A DNA stretch of 64,000 nucleotides from an uncultured Prevotella sp. (GTDB taxonomy: Bacteria > Bacteroidota > Bacteroidia > Bacteroidales > Bacteroidaceae): positions 1-64,000 of the forward strand of contig UQZX01000014.1 in the NCBI GenBank assembly GCA_900545525.1, given 5' to 3'. The notes under the pieces were generated by a model. That model was not told the DNA's origin. It saw only the letters and a list, made by a program, of their open reading frames with translations, and searched no databases. Shown here piece by piece: positions 35,070 to 42,370 of this stretch (the stretch's first letter is position 1; the number at the start of each line of letters is the position of its first letter). Both the position numbers and the translations under genes were made by a program.

Positions 35070-35275
35070 GTTGCCTTACCTCCTTTCTCTATTCTCCCTT
35101 TCTCCCTTTCTTCCTTTCTTTCTTTCTCTCCTTCCTCCCTTTACTCCTTATTCTCCTTACTCCTTACTTAATCATTTGTCCTTTAACTTCCTGTAACTTC
35201 CCATAACTTCTTTAACTCCATAATGCTTTAACTCCCTTTTCTCCTTACTCCTTTACTCCATTTCCTCCTTAACAT
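35070..35275. repeat. Long polypyrimidine tract
   Basis: About 200 nt of the plus strand is almost only C and T, built from TTTCTCCCTTTC, ACTCCTTACTCC and AACTTCC words. It contains TTGTCCTTTAACTTCC, the core of the elements at 42001 and 46201. No gene is present in 35007-35401. The remainder to 35401 is AT-rich leader of the following gene. Confidence 0.8.
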
Positions 35276-35401
35276 AATATTAAAATTATTTAAAAAGAAA
35301 GGTGTGCCTGATTACATATATGTATATATAACGTTACAAAAGCATAGCAATAATTGTGTAAAGTTTATAATAACATAATATTAACTTAAAAATAAAAGTA
35401 T

Positions 35402-36301
35402 ATGAAGAAATTTTTTACTCTTGCTGCCATCGCTTGCATGGCAATGTCTGTTAATGCACAGGAGGTTTGGGATGCATCGTCTGTTACTGATTTAACTGTT
35501 GCAGAACAAACAATAAAGGCAACTGAAAATGTTGACCTAAAGATAGCGTCATTCCTAAATGAGAAGGATATTCAAGATGACAAAACACCATGGAGTTTTA
35601 GTGGTGGTGAAGGAACAAATCTTGCTTTGAGTACAGATAAATGTGATCTTAAGTTTAATAGCTATCTTAAAGGAGCAGGAAATCCCTATGCTGTGGACAA
35701 TGGGGGGTATTGGGAAGAAACTGATAATGGAACAGCATGGCGTGATGACCCCAATGCTACAGTTTGGACAGAAGGTTGTGGGCTGCTTCCTGTACATGGT
35801 ACATATGTTGAGTTTACTGTTAAAGCAGATGGTTCTATAAAGATGGGTGTTTTTGTAAATAAAGGTAACCATTCAACATATATTGTTGATGAGGATACAA
35901 AGGCTCACATTGCTGCAAACGATATAAAAGTCGCTTTCTATTATCAGAACAATGGATTTACATTTGATGATAATGGTACAACTGTTGACATGGTTACTGG
36001 TACAATGCCTGAGGACTTTATAATACAGCATACAAACGGTTATACACAGAATCGTCAGGCTCTTGGATATATGACTTTCCCTGTAAAGGCAGGAAAGAAA
36101 TATATGGTCTTCAATCCGAAGAGCCAGATAGGTCTTTATGGTTTTAAATTTACAGCAGGTGGTGAGCAAACAGGTATCAGCGATATAACAGCTAATACAG
36201 GAGTTGACGCAAACGCTCCTATATACAACCTTGCAGGTCAGCGCGTAAACAAGGATGCAAAGGGTATTCTTATTCAGAACGGAAGAAAGTTCATAAAATA
36301 A
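35402..36301 (+). CDS. Secreted protein with sorting-type C-terminal tail, unknown function
   Basis: 299 residues. A signal peptide (1-19, cut after VNA) is followed by a beta-rich region without cysteines in recognisable metal or catalytic motifs. The segment TYVEFTVKADGSIKMGVFVN and the closing beta pattern (GYMTFPVKAGKKYMVFNPKS) suggest a jelly-roll, carbohydrate-binding-like module; I do not recognise a named family. The last 30 residues (IYNLAGQRVNKDAKGILIQN then GRKFIK) match the tails on other secreted enzymes of this window and may serve type IX secretion. Codon use is more AT-rich than in neighbours. It stands alone between SusC/SusD operon 2 and a terminator. Confidence 0.7.
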   Translation: MKKFFTLAAIACMAMSVNAQEVWDASSVTDLTVAEQTIKATENVDLKIASFLNEKDIQDDKTPWSFSGGEGTNLALSTDKCDLKFNSYLKGAGNPYAVDNGGYWEETDNGTAWRDDPNATVWTEGCGLLPVHGTYVEFTVKADGSIKMGVFVNKGNHSTYIVDEDTKAHIAANDIKVAFYYQNNGFTFDDNGTTVDMVTGTMPEDFIIQHTNGYTQNRQALGYMTFPVKAGKKYMVFNPKSQIGLYGFKFTAGGEQTGISDITANTGVDANAPIYNLAGQRVNKDAKGILIQNGRKFIK

Positions 36302-36326
36302 GAGGCAGTTGTCTTAACGGTTAAAT

Positions 36327-36366
36327 ATAAAGAAATGACAGGGAAAAGCCCTGTCATTTCTTTATA
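36327..36366 (+). terminator. Terminator of the 299-residue secreted protein gene
   Basis: AGAAATGACAGGG (36331-36343) pairs perfectly with CCCTGTCATTTCT (36349-36361). TTATATT follows. Confidence 0.85.
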
Positions 36367-36541
36367 TTATTGTCTCTTGGCTGAAATTTCAGTCTGTTAA
36401 GTAGAATTGTGCAATGACTAATTAATTCACATTAACAATGCTAACCCTATGGGTTACGGGGTATAAAGCATGGCTTTAATACCGCAAAGTTATGTTTTTG
36501 CAACAATGTCTTCGCAAAGTCAGGGTGCGCATTTATTATAT

Positions 36542-36858
36542 AACGTGAATTCGACGAATTGTATCAACTCTGTAAGTTAACGTGAGTTCGACGAATTATA
36601 TCAACGCTGTAAGTCATTAATAGACATTCTCTTACGTTCGGGTGGATTTGCAATCCGCCCGCATGTGCATGTTGAAAGCTATAAAAACATGGCGCAGTGA
36701 AGGCATTTGAAATGCCTATTGATTGCAAATCCATTACTGATGGCGCTTAAAAAGCGGGCGGATTGCAAATCCACCCGAACGTTGCAGGATGTTTTCTTGA
36801 TTGTATCATATTGATTGTCAATAACTTTTTGATTATTCAAATTCGTCGAACTCACGTT
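36542..36858. repeat. Inverted-repeat element B (MITE-like)
   Basis: The left terminus is a tandem duplicate of about 37 bp (36542-36578 and 36579-36615), each starting AACGTGAATTCGACGAAT or AACGTGAGTTCGACGAAT. The right terminus is ATTCGTCGAACTCACGTT (36841-36858). The inner inverted repeat (36635-36664 and 36754-36781) is the same module as in element A. The rest of 36367-37023 holds no gene. Confidence 0.8.
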
Positions 36859-37010
36859 ATTTAAAGCAGTTTTTATGTATTGGTTCTACGGACATTTACA
36901 AGACGTGTTGTTGAGCGAAGTGAAAAAATGTCCCTACCAGAGAATGAAGCTTGCAGTTATTTGATAGAGGGACTTATTGGCATGACTTTTAGTTTGCTTG
37001 ATATATAATG

Positions 37011-37050
37011 GTTAAAAACAAAATAAGGCGGCTCATTTTGAGCCGCCTTA
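37011..37050 (-). terminator. Terminator of the ferredoxin gene
   Basis: TAAGGCGGCTCA and TGAGCCGCCTTA form a perfect 12-bp stem with a 3-nt loop. The minus strand continues TTTTGTTTTTAAC. Confidence 0.9.
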
Positions 37051-37072
37051 TTAATTCCTTTATCATCCGAAT

Positions 37073-37240
37073 TTACGGAAGGCTGATTGCCTCAGAAGGA
37101 CAAACATCAGCGCAAGTACCGCACTCTGTACATGTGTCAGGGTCGATTGAATACTTTTCGCCTTCAGAGATAGCGCCTGACGGACACTCATCAATACATG
37201 TACCGCAAGCGATACAGTCGTCACCAATTACGTATGCCAT
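37073..37240 (-). CDS. 2[4Fe-4S] ferredoxin
   Basis: A 55-residue electron carrier of the clostridial type, acting in the cytoplasm, for example with pyruvate:ferredoxin oxidoreductase or hydrogenase. Two cluster-binding motifs are complete: CIACGTCIDECP (C9, C12, C15, C19) and CTECGTCADVCP (C37, C40, C43, C47). Length and spacing are those of the classical family. ATG at 37240 is the only sensible start. Its own promoter box lies 58 bp upstream and a strong terminator follows, so it is monocistronic. Identification is secure. Confidence 0.96.
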   Translation of the reverse strand: MAYVIGDDCIACGTCIDECPSGAISEGEKYSIDPDTCTECGTCADVCPSEAISLP

Positions 37241-37298
37241 GATAATATTAAGTTTTTATTGTTAATAATTAATGTTTAATACCTACTTTTATGTTATG

Positions 37299-37306
37299 CA
37301 AAGTTA
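37299..37306 (-). promoter_or_regulatory. -7 box of the ferredoxin gene
   Basis: The minus strand reads TAACTTTG, 58 bp upstream of the ferredoxin start. Confidence 0.6.
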
Positions 37307-37461
37307 GTATATTTATTCTAAATACCTAATACAGGGTATTTCTTTTTATTTTCTTTAACAACTTGGGATGTGCTGCCGCTCTCCGCATATATGACTGGAA
37401 AGTGTGGTGACAGCGGCATTTCTATACAATAATAAAAGGGTATAAGGCGTTATAAAGATAT

Positions 37462-38208
37462 ATGAAACGCAGACTTATACATATTATTATATTTAGTCTC
37501 TGTGTGCTGGGAGCAGGCGCGCAGGGCACAAAGGTGCAGAACAGACCCTATACCGACTTGCGTCCGTTCCATTTCGGTGTTCTTGTGGGTACCCATTTGC
37601 AGGACATGGAGTTTGAGAATGTGGGTCCGCAGATGATAACGGGAGAAGACGGGGTGACGGCAGAGAAGACGGTGACGTGCGACCAGGACCGTTGGGACAC
37701 GGGATTTACCGTGGGGGTGCTTGGCGAGTTCAGGCTAAGTGACAACTTTGCCTTCCGGCTTGCGCCGACAATGTATTTCGGTACGCGGCACCTTACGTTC
37801 TACAACCACACGGACAAGACGGATACGGGAGAGCCGGTGACGGAGAACCAGGACCTGAAGTCGATATATGTTGCTGCCACGACAAGCATTATTTTTGCGG
37901 CACCGCGTCTTAACAACTACCGCCCGTATATCATGGCTGGGCTGAACCCCATGCTTAATCTTTCGCCGAAAGACAATGACTATGTAAAGCTGAAGCCTTA
38001 CGACTGCATGTTCGAGATAGGTCTGGGATGCGACTTCTATCTTCCTTTCTTCAAGTTGCGTCCGGAACTGAAGTTCAGTTACAGCCTGATAAACAGTCTC
38101 GACACGAAGCATCCCGACCAGTTGCGCGACAAGAACATGCTCATGTATGCCAAGTCCGTGAAAGAGGCGAGGAGCAAGATGATAGCCTTGACGTTCTACT
38201 TTGAATAA
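37462..38208 (+). CDS. porT: PorT-family outer-membrane protein
   Basis: 248 residues with a signal peptide (1-20) and an eight-strand-type outer-membrane barrel. The segment LRPFHFGVLVGTHLQDMEF after the signal, RLAPTMYFGTRHLTF and LRPELKFSYSLINSLD match PorT, a component linked to the type IX secretion system. The last residue pattern (MIALTFYFE) suits a terminal strand. In this phylum PorT is a conserved single gene, not part of polysaccharide loci. It is relevant here because several secreted pectin enzymes in the window carry C-terminal tails of the type IX kind. A terminator follows immediately. Confidence 0.8.
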   Translation: MKRRLIHIIIFSLCVLGAGAQGTKVQNRPYTDLRPFHFGVLVGTHLQDMEFENVGPQMITGEDGVTAEKTVTCDQDRWDTGFTVGVLGEFRLSDNFAFRLAPTMYFGTRHLTFYNHTDKTDTGEPVTENQDLKSIYVAATTSIIFAAPRLNNYRPYIMAGLNPMLNLSPKDNDYVKLKPYDCMFEIGLGCDFYLPFFKLRPELKFSYSLINSLDTKHPDQLRDKNMLMYAKSVKEARSKMIALTFYFE

Positions 38209-38210
38209 AA

Positions 38211-38243
38211 AATCCGGCGGAGCTGTTCCGCCGGATTTTTATT
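38211..38243 (+). terminator. Terminator of porT
   Basis: AATCCGGCGGA and TCCGCCGGATT form a perfect stem around GCTGT. TTTTTATTTT follows. Confidence 0.9.
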
Positions 38244-38245
38244 TT

Positions 38246-38483
38246 AACGTGAGTTCGATGAATATTACAAACCACCCCTGCCCCTCCTTTGAAAAAGGAG
38301 GGGACACAGCGCAGGCATTGTATGTAGACATTTGTCCTTTAACTTCTTCTGACTTCCCATAACTTCTTTAACTCCCAAACACTTTACTCCTTACTCCATT
38401 CCTACGCGTCCCCTCCTTTTCCAAAGGAGGGGCAGGGGTGGTTTGTAATATAACAGGCAAGATAAATTCGTCGAACTCACGTT
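38246..38483. repeat. Inverted-repeat element C (MITE-like)
   Basis: Termini AACGTGAGTTCGATGAAT and ATTCGTCGAACTCACGTT bound 238 bp. The inner inverted repeat is ATTACAAACCACCCCTGCCC... (38264-38287) mirrored at 38426-38449. The centre contains an AACTTCC-type tract. It is a composite of the terminal repeat of element B, the inner module of element D and the tract of the elements at 42001 and 46201. Confidence 0.8.
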
Positions 38484-38537
38484 ATTTTATAAATAGGGTG
38501 TTGCAATATTGAATAATTTCAGGTTTTGCAACACCGG

Positions 38538-38738
38538 CTATTTTCTTTTTCTGTTTGCCCGCTGTTCCCTGTATTTGGCTTTCTGCCGCGCGGAACCGCT
38601 TCCGTGAGCACCGGTTATATATGCCTTCTTCTTGGCTTTGGTCCTTACTTTGCTTCCGTTCCCGTTTTCCTGCTTGGCAGGGCGGAACACGATGCCGCCG
38701 CCTGATATTATGTCATCGATGTTGTCGCCTTGGCTCAT
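38538..38738 (-). CDS. Small basic conserved-type protein, unknown function
   Basis: 66 residues from ATG 38738 (MSQGDNIDDIISGGGIVFRP...). The frame is open 39 bp further, but that overlaps the AICAR formyltransferase gene. The C-terminal half is strongly basic with many K, R and Q residues (KVRTKAKKKAYITGAHGSGS then ARQKAKYREQRANRKRK), suggesting nucleic-acid or ribosome contact. It starts 16 bp after the AICAR formyltransferase stop and is probably in its operon. I do not recognise a named family. Confidence 0.6.
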   Translation of the reverse strand: MSQGDNIDDIISGGGIVFRPAKQENGNGSKVRTKAKKKAYITGAHGSGSARQKAKYREQRANRKRK

Positions 38739-38754
38739 AAACTGAAAATTTATA

Positions 38755-39936
38755 TCAATGATGGAACAGGCGTACACCCGTGAATGCCATTGCGATGCCG
38801 TACTTGTCGCATGTCTCTATGACATTGTCGTCACGCACCGAGCCGCCTGCCTGTGCAATATACTCCACACCGCTCTTGTGTGCCCGCTCGATGTTGTCGC
38901 CGAAGGGGAAGAATGCGTCGCTGCCCAGTGCCACCTTCGTGTTCTTTGCAATCCATTCCTTCTTCTCTGCCATTGTCAGCACCTCGGGCTTCGTCTTGAA
39001 AAACTTCTGCCATGTGCCTTCTGCCAGTACGTCGTCGTGGTCTTCGCTGATGTACACGTCTATGGTGTTGTCGCGGTCTGCACGGCGGATGCCGTCGACA
39101 AAGGGCAGCGACATAACCTTCGGGTGCTGGCGCAGCCACCATATATCAGCCTTGTTGCCTGCAAGGCGCGTGCAGTGTATGCGGCTCTGCTGCCCCGCGC
39201 CGATGCCTATTGCCTGTCCGTCCTTTACATAGCATACAGAGTTGCTTTGGGTATATTTAAGGGTTATGAGGCTTATTATCAGGTCGCGCCTTGCCTCTTC
39301 GCTGAATGTCTTGTTCTGTGTGGGTATGTTTTCAAACAGTGCCGGGTCGTCCAGTTTTATCTCGTTGCGTCCCTGTTCGAATGTTATGCCGAATACCTGC
39401 TTGCGCTCAATAGGCTCCGGAACATATTCGGGGTCTATCTTTATTACGTTGTATGTTCCCTTGCGCTTTGATTTCAGTATCTCTATTGCCTCCGGTGTAT
39501 AGTCAGGCGCAATCACGCCGTCGCTCACCTCGCGCTTGATTAGTGTTGCCGTTACGGCATCACATGTGTCACTCAGTGCCACGAAGTCGCCGTATGAGCT
39601 CATGCGGTCGGCACCGCGTGCCCTTGCGTATGCGCATGCTATTGGAGACAGCTCTTCCTTGATATCATCTACGAAGTAGATTTTCTTGAGAGTGTCACTC
39701 AGCGGAAGTCCCACTGCCGCGCCTGCGGGAGAAACATGCTTGAAACTTGCAGCCGAAGCCAGTCCCGTTGCAGCCTTAAGCTCTTTTACCAGCTGCCAGC
39801 TGTTGAAGGCGTCGAGGAAGTTTATGTATCCCGGTCTGCCGTTAATGACTTCTATGGGCAGTTCGCCTTCGGTCATGAATATGCGCGAAGGCTTCTGATT
39901 TGGATTACATCCGTACTTTAGTGCTAATTCTTTCAT
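38755..39936 (-). CDS. Stand-alone AICAR formyltransferase
   Basis: 393 residues from ATG 39936. It transfers the formyl group from 10-formyl-tetrahydrofolate to AICAR, giving FAICAR, the penultimate step of purine synthesis. The catalytic Lys-His motif lies in AASFKHVSPAGAAVG; further family motifs are YTQSNSVCYVKDGQAIGIGA, SDAFFPFGDNIERAHKSGVE and AQAGGSVRDDNVI. The N-terminal IMP cyclohydrolase (MGS) domain of bifunctional PurH is absent, so cyclisation must be done elsewhere. The frame is open upstream to 39993, but the 5' part has no family match and the promoter box TAACTTTG sits inside it, which favours the shorter start. Confidence 0.9.
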   Translation of the reverse strand: MKELALKYGCNPNQKPSRIFMTEGELPIEVINGRPGYINFLDAFNSWQLVKELKAATGLASAASFKHVSPAGAAVGLPLSDTLKKIYFVDDIKEELSPIACAYARARGADRMSSYGDFVALSDTCDAVTATLIKREVSDGVIAPDYTPEAIEILKSKRKGTYNVIKIDPEYVPEPIERKQVFGITFEQGRNEIKLDDPALFENIPTQNKTFSEEARRDLIISLITLKYTQSNSVCYVKDGQAIGIGAGQQSRIHCTRLAGNKADIWWLRQHPKVMSLPFVDGIRRADRDNTIDVYISEDHDDVLAEGTWQKFFKTKPEVLTMAEKKEWIAKNTKVALGSDAFFPFGDNIERAHKSGVEYIAQAGGSVRDDNVIETCDKYGIAMAFTGVRLFHH

Positions 39937-39962
39937 TTCTGTTGTTGAAGGTTTTATGCGTG

Positions 39963-39970
39963 CAAAGTTA
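39963..39970 (-). promoter_or_regulatory. -7 box of the AICAR formyltransferase gene
   Basis: The minus strand reads TAACTTTG, 27 bp before ATG 39936. In the rest of 39937-40333 no gene or clear element was seen. Confidence 0.6.
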
Positions 39971-40333
39971 CTGTAAATATAGAACTTACGCAAATTTTTA
40001 TATTATTTGATAGCTTATGCCGCAGCATCATCAGCCCTGTTATATAGATGCTAATGTTTAAATATCTTAACTAATATATATGTAAACAGTTAAACAATGT
40101 AAACACAGTTGTTTAAACCTTTATTGTAAGCACGTTGTCGTAACCCGTTGAAAATGAGCTTTTAATTTGACGCATAGTTTGCATGTCCCTTGTTTTTCAC
40201 CATTTGAAAAAGATGTGAACACACCGTGTTGTTTGGTATTTTTTTATTAATTTCGCGATTGTTGTTTAAAAACCTGTCTTTTTTAAGGTTTCAACTACTT
40301 ACCTTTTTATATAATACACTTGTATCTATTGTG

Positions 40334-40885
40334 ATGAATAATAAAATATTTAGAGTTTTCATACTGTTGTTTTTCATGTCCATATCACCGGTATTTGCCG
40401 TGCCTGACAACGACAAGGACAATGACGGCGAAGATGAAGAGATTGGCAATTACGATTTTCTTTATGGCGGCAGCGACGCAGATTACAACTATGATGTAGT
40501 GGCTGTGGATAATGTCCTTGATGAGGCTTTCTCCCATATAGGGGCACGTTACCGCTCGGGACAGTCGGGACCATACGCCTTCGACTGCTCTGGGTTTACA
40601 AGCTATGTATATGGAAAGATGAACATTCAGCTCAACCGTTCGTCGCGCGACCAGTATAGTCAGGGCGATCCTGTTGTGAAGAACGACCTGCAGAGCGGCG
40701 ACCTCGTGTTCTTTACCAGTCCGCGTTCGGGACGTTCCATCGGTCATGTGGGCATCGTTGTGGATGTCAATCATGTCACAGGCAGTTTTAATTTTATTCA
40801 TGCAAGCATAAAGGGAGTTAAGGTGAGCAACTCCAATGATGCTTATTATGCGCGCCGTTACGTAGGAGCGCGGAGGGTTATGTAA
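40334..40885 (+). CDS. NlpC/P60 (C40) cell-wall peptidase
   Basis: 183 residues from ATG 40334. A signal peptide (1-22, cut after VFA) and an acidic linker (PDNDKDNDGEDEE) are followed by an NlpC/P60 domain (about 58-183). The catalytic set is C85 in AFDCSGFTSYVYG, H138 in IGHVGIVVD and a polar third residue H156 in FIHAS. Such enzymes cut peptides within peptidoglycan in the periplasm. The frame is open 108 bp upstream, but that part is a second hydrophobic stretch with poor start context. The stop overlaps the start of the CapA gene by one base, so both are coupled. Confidence 0.9.
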   Translation: MNNKIFRVFILLFFMSISPVFAVPDNDKDNDGEDEEIGNYDFLYGGSDADYNYDVVAVDNVLDEAFSHIGARYRSGQSGPYAFDCSGFTSYVYGKMNIQLNRSSRDQYSQGDPVVKNDLQSGDLVFFTSPRSGRSIGHVGIVVDVNHVTGSFNFIHASIKGVKVSNSNDAYYARRYVGARRVM

Positions 40886-42000
40886 TGCAGAATATGATGG
40901 TTATAGCAATATTGGCTGCTTTAAATATAGCTGCTTGTACATCGGCAGGTGCGGACAGACAGTTGTCCGTACCTGTTGTCGTTAATGACAGTGTGGAGGC
41001 GGATGCCGACTCTGTGGAGCCTTGTGCAGAGAACAGGCGTGACACTTTTGTGGTGTCGCTGACGGGAGATATAATGATGGGCACCACTTTCCCCGAGGTC
41101 AGGCTGCCTGCAAACGATGGTAAGGACCTGTTCCGTGATGTGAAGAGTTTTCTTGTAAACGCCGATATTGCTGCCGGAAATCTTGAGGGAACATTGTGTG
41201 ATGCGGGGAGCACTTCCAAGAAGAGGACGGCTCACAGCTATTCTTTCCGCACTCCGCCAGCCTATGCCGCGCTGTTGAGCGATGCCGGCTATGATTTCCT
41301 TAGCATGGCAAACAACCATGCGTTCGACTTCGGCATAGAGGGAGTCAGGTCTACGGAGAAGGCGCTGGATGGGCAGGGTATAAAATATGCCGGCTTGCGG
41401 GGGCGTACGGCAATTGCCGTAGTTGAGCGTGACGGCATAAGGTTTGGCTTCTGTGCCTTCGGACACAACGGATACACTTTCCGTACTCAGGAACTTGACG
41501 GCGTTAAGGCGATACTCGACAGTCTGAAGAAATGTTCAGACATAGTGATAGTTTCCTTTCATGGCGGTGCTGAGGGCAAGGCTTGCCGCCGTCTGCCTTA
41601 TGGCAAGGAGACTTTTCTCAATGAGGACCGCGGCTCGCTGCGTACTTTCACACATTTCTGCATAGACAACGGTGCCGACATAGTGTATGGGCACGGACCG
41701 CATGTGGTGCGCTGTATGGAGGTTTACAAGGGGCGTTTCATTGCTTACAGTCTTGGAAACTTCTGTACTCCATACGGAATAAACACTTCCGGGATATCCG
41801 GTTATGCCCCGGTGGTGAGTATAAAGGTAAACCGCAGCGGTGAGTTCCTGTCCGGACAGATACACCCGTTTATACAGCGTTATGGCGTTGGACCGCGGCG
41901 CGACACCACGGGAGTGGTCGTAAAAGAGATTAGAACGCTGACCGAACTGGATGTAAATGGCGGAAAGATAAGAATATCGGACAGCGGGAAGATTGAATAG
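40885..42000 (+). CDS. CapA-family (PGA_cap) metallophosphatase-like lipoprotein
   Basis: 371 residues. MQNMMVIAILAALNIAAC forms a lipoprotein signal with C18 as the lipidated residue. The PGA_cap metallophosphatase-like fold is shown by VSLTGDIMMGTTF, AAGNLEGTL, SMANNHAFDFG, IVSFHGGAEG and VYGHGPHVVRCME, which together hold the expected metal ligands. Family members take part in poly-gamma-glutamate capsule synthesis in Bacilli, but in this phylum their role is unsettled and may concern envelope polymers. Coupled to the NlpC/P60 gene by an ATGTAATG overlap. A palindromic repeat begins right after the stop. Confidence 0.85.
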   Translation: MQNMMVIAILAALNIAACTSAGADRQLSVPVVVNDSVEADADSVEPCAENRRDTFVVSLTGDIMMGTTFPEVRLPANDGKDLFRDVKSFLVNADIAAGNLEGTLCDAGSTSKKRTAHSYSFRTPPAYAALLSDAGYDFLSMANNHAFDFGIEGVRSTEKALDGQGIKYAGLRGRTAIAVVERDGIRFGFCAFGHNGYTFRTQELDGVKAILDSLKKCSDIVIVSFHGGAEGKACRRLPYGKETFLNEDRGSLRTFTHFCIDNGADIVYGHGPHVVRCMEVYKGRFIAYSLGNFCTPYGINTSGISGYAPVVSIKVNRSGEFLSGQIHPFIQRYGVGPRRDTTGVVVKEIRTLTELDVNGGKIRISDSGKIE

Positions 42001-42129
42001 GAAGTTAAAGAAGTTAGAGGAAGTTAAGGAAGTTAAAGGACAAATGCTGTATATACAGTCAACAAAGCATACGTCCTTTAACTTCCTGCGGCTTAAGCCG
42101 CATAACTTCCTCTAACTTCTTTAACTTCT
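42001..42129. repeat. AACTTCC-type palindromic element, copy 1
   Basis: The element begins GAAGTTAAAGAAGTTAG and ends CTTCTTTAACTTC, so its ends are complementary. The centre holds GCGGCTTAAGCCGC, a perfect 14-bp palindrome. A second copy in reverse orientation lies at 46201-46350 with about two mismatches over the central 77 bp. It abuts the CapA stop codon. Confidence 0.85.
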
Positions 42130-42140
42130 AATTTTTATAG

Positions 42141-42356
42141 TCAGAATTCATCTCCCCAAATGTCGTATCCGGGGTTAAGCTTCGATTCTTCCGGTACTTC
42201 TTCGCCTTCATCTCCATATTCAGGCGGCTCGATGCCGGGTTCATATTCATTGCCTGTGCCCGGTGTTACCGTCACATTGGGCGAACCGGCGAGCAGCGTG
42301 GTGTCATTCTCTATTCTTACAGCCTCGCACAGAGGCTTTATATATGTCTTTTTCAT
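42141..42356 (-). CDS. Small acidic peptide-like protein, unknown function
   Basis: 71 residues. The N-terminus MKKTYIKPLCEAVRIENDTT followed by LLAGS resembles a widespread group of short Bacteroidota proteins that begin MKKxYxxP and have an LLAxS-like site; no hydrophobic signal peptide is present. The C-terminal part is strongly acidic and rich in P, G and E (GIEPPEYGDEGEEVPEESK). It starts 14 bp after the GH105 stop on the same strand, so it is probably co-transcribed. Precursor-like processing after the leader is a speculation; nothing in the window encodes a matching peptidase. Confidence 0.6.
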   Translation of the reverse strand: MKKTYIKPLCEAVRIENDTTLLAGSPNVTVTPGTGNEYEPGIEPPEYGDEGEEVPEESKLNPGYDIWGDEF

Positions 42357-42370
42357 AAAATATCAGCAAG

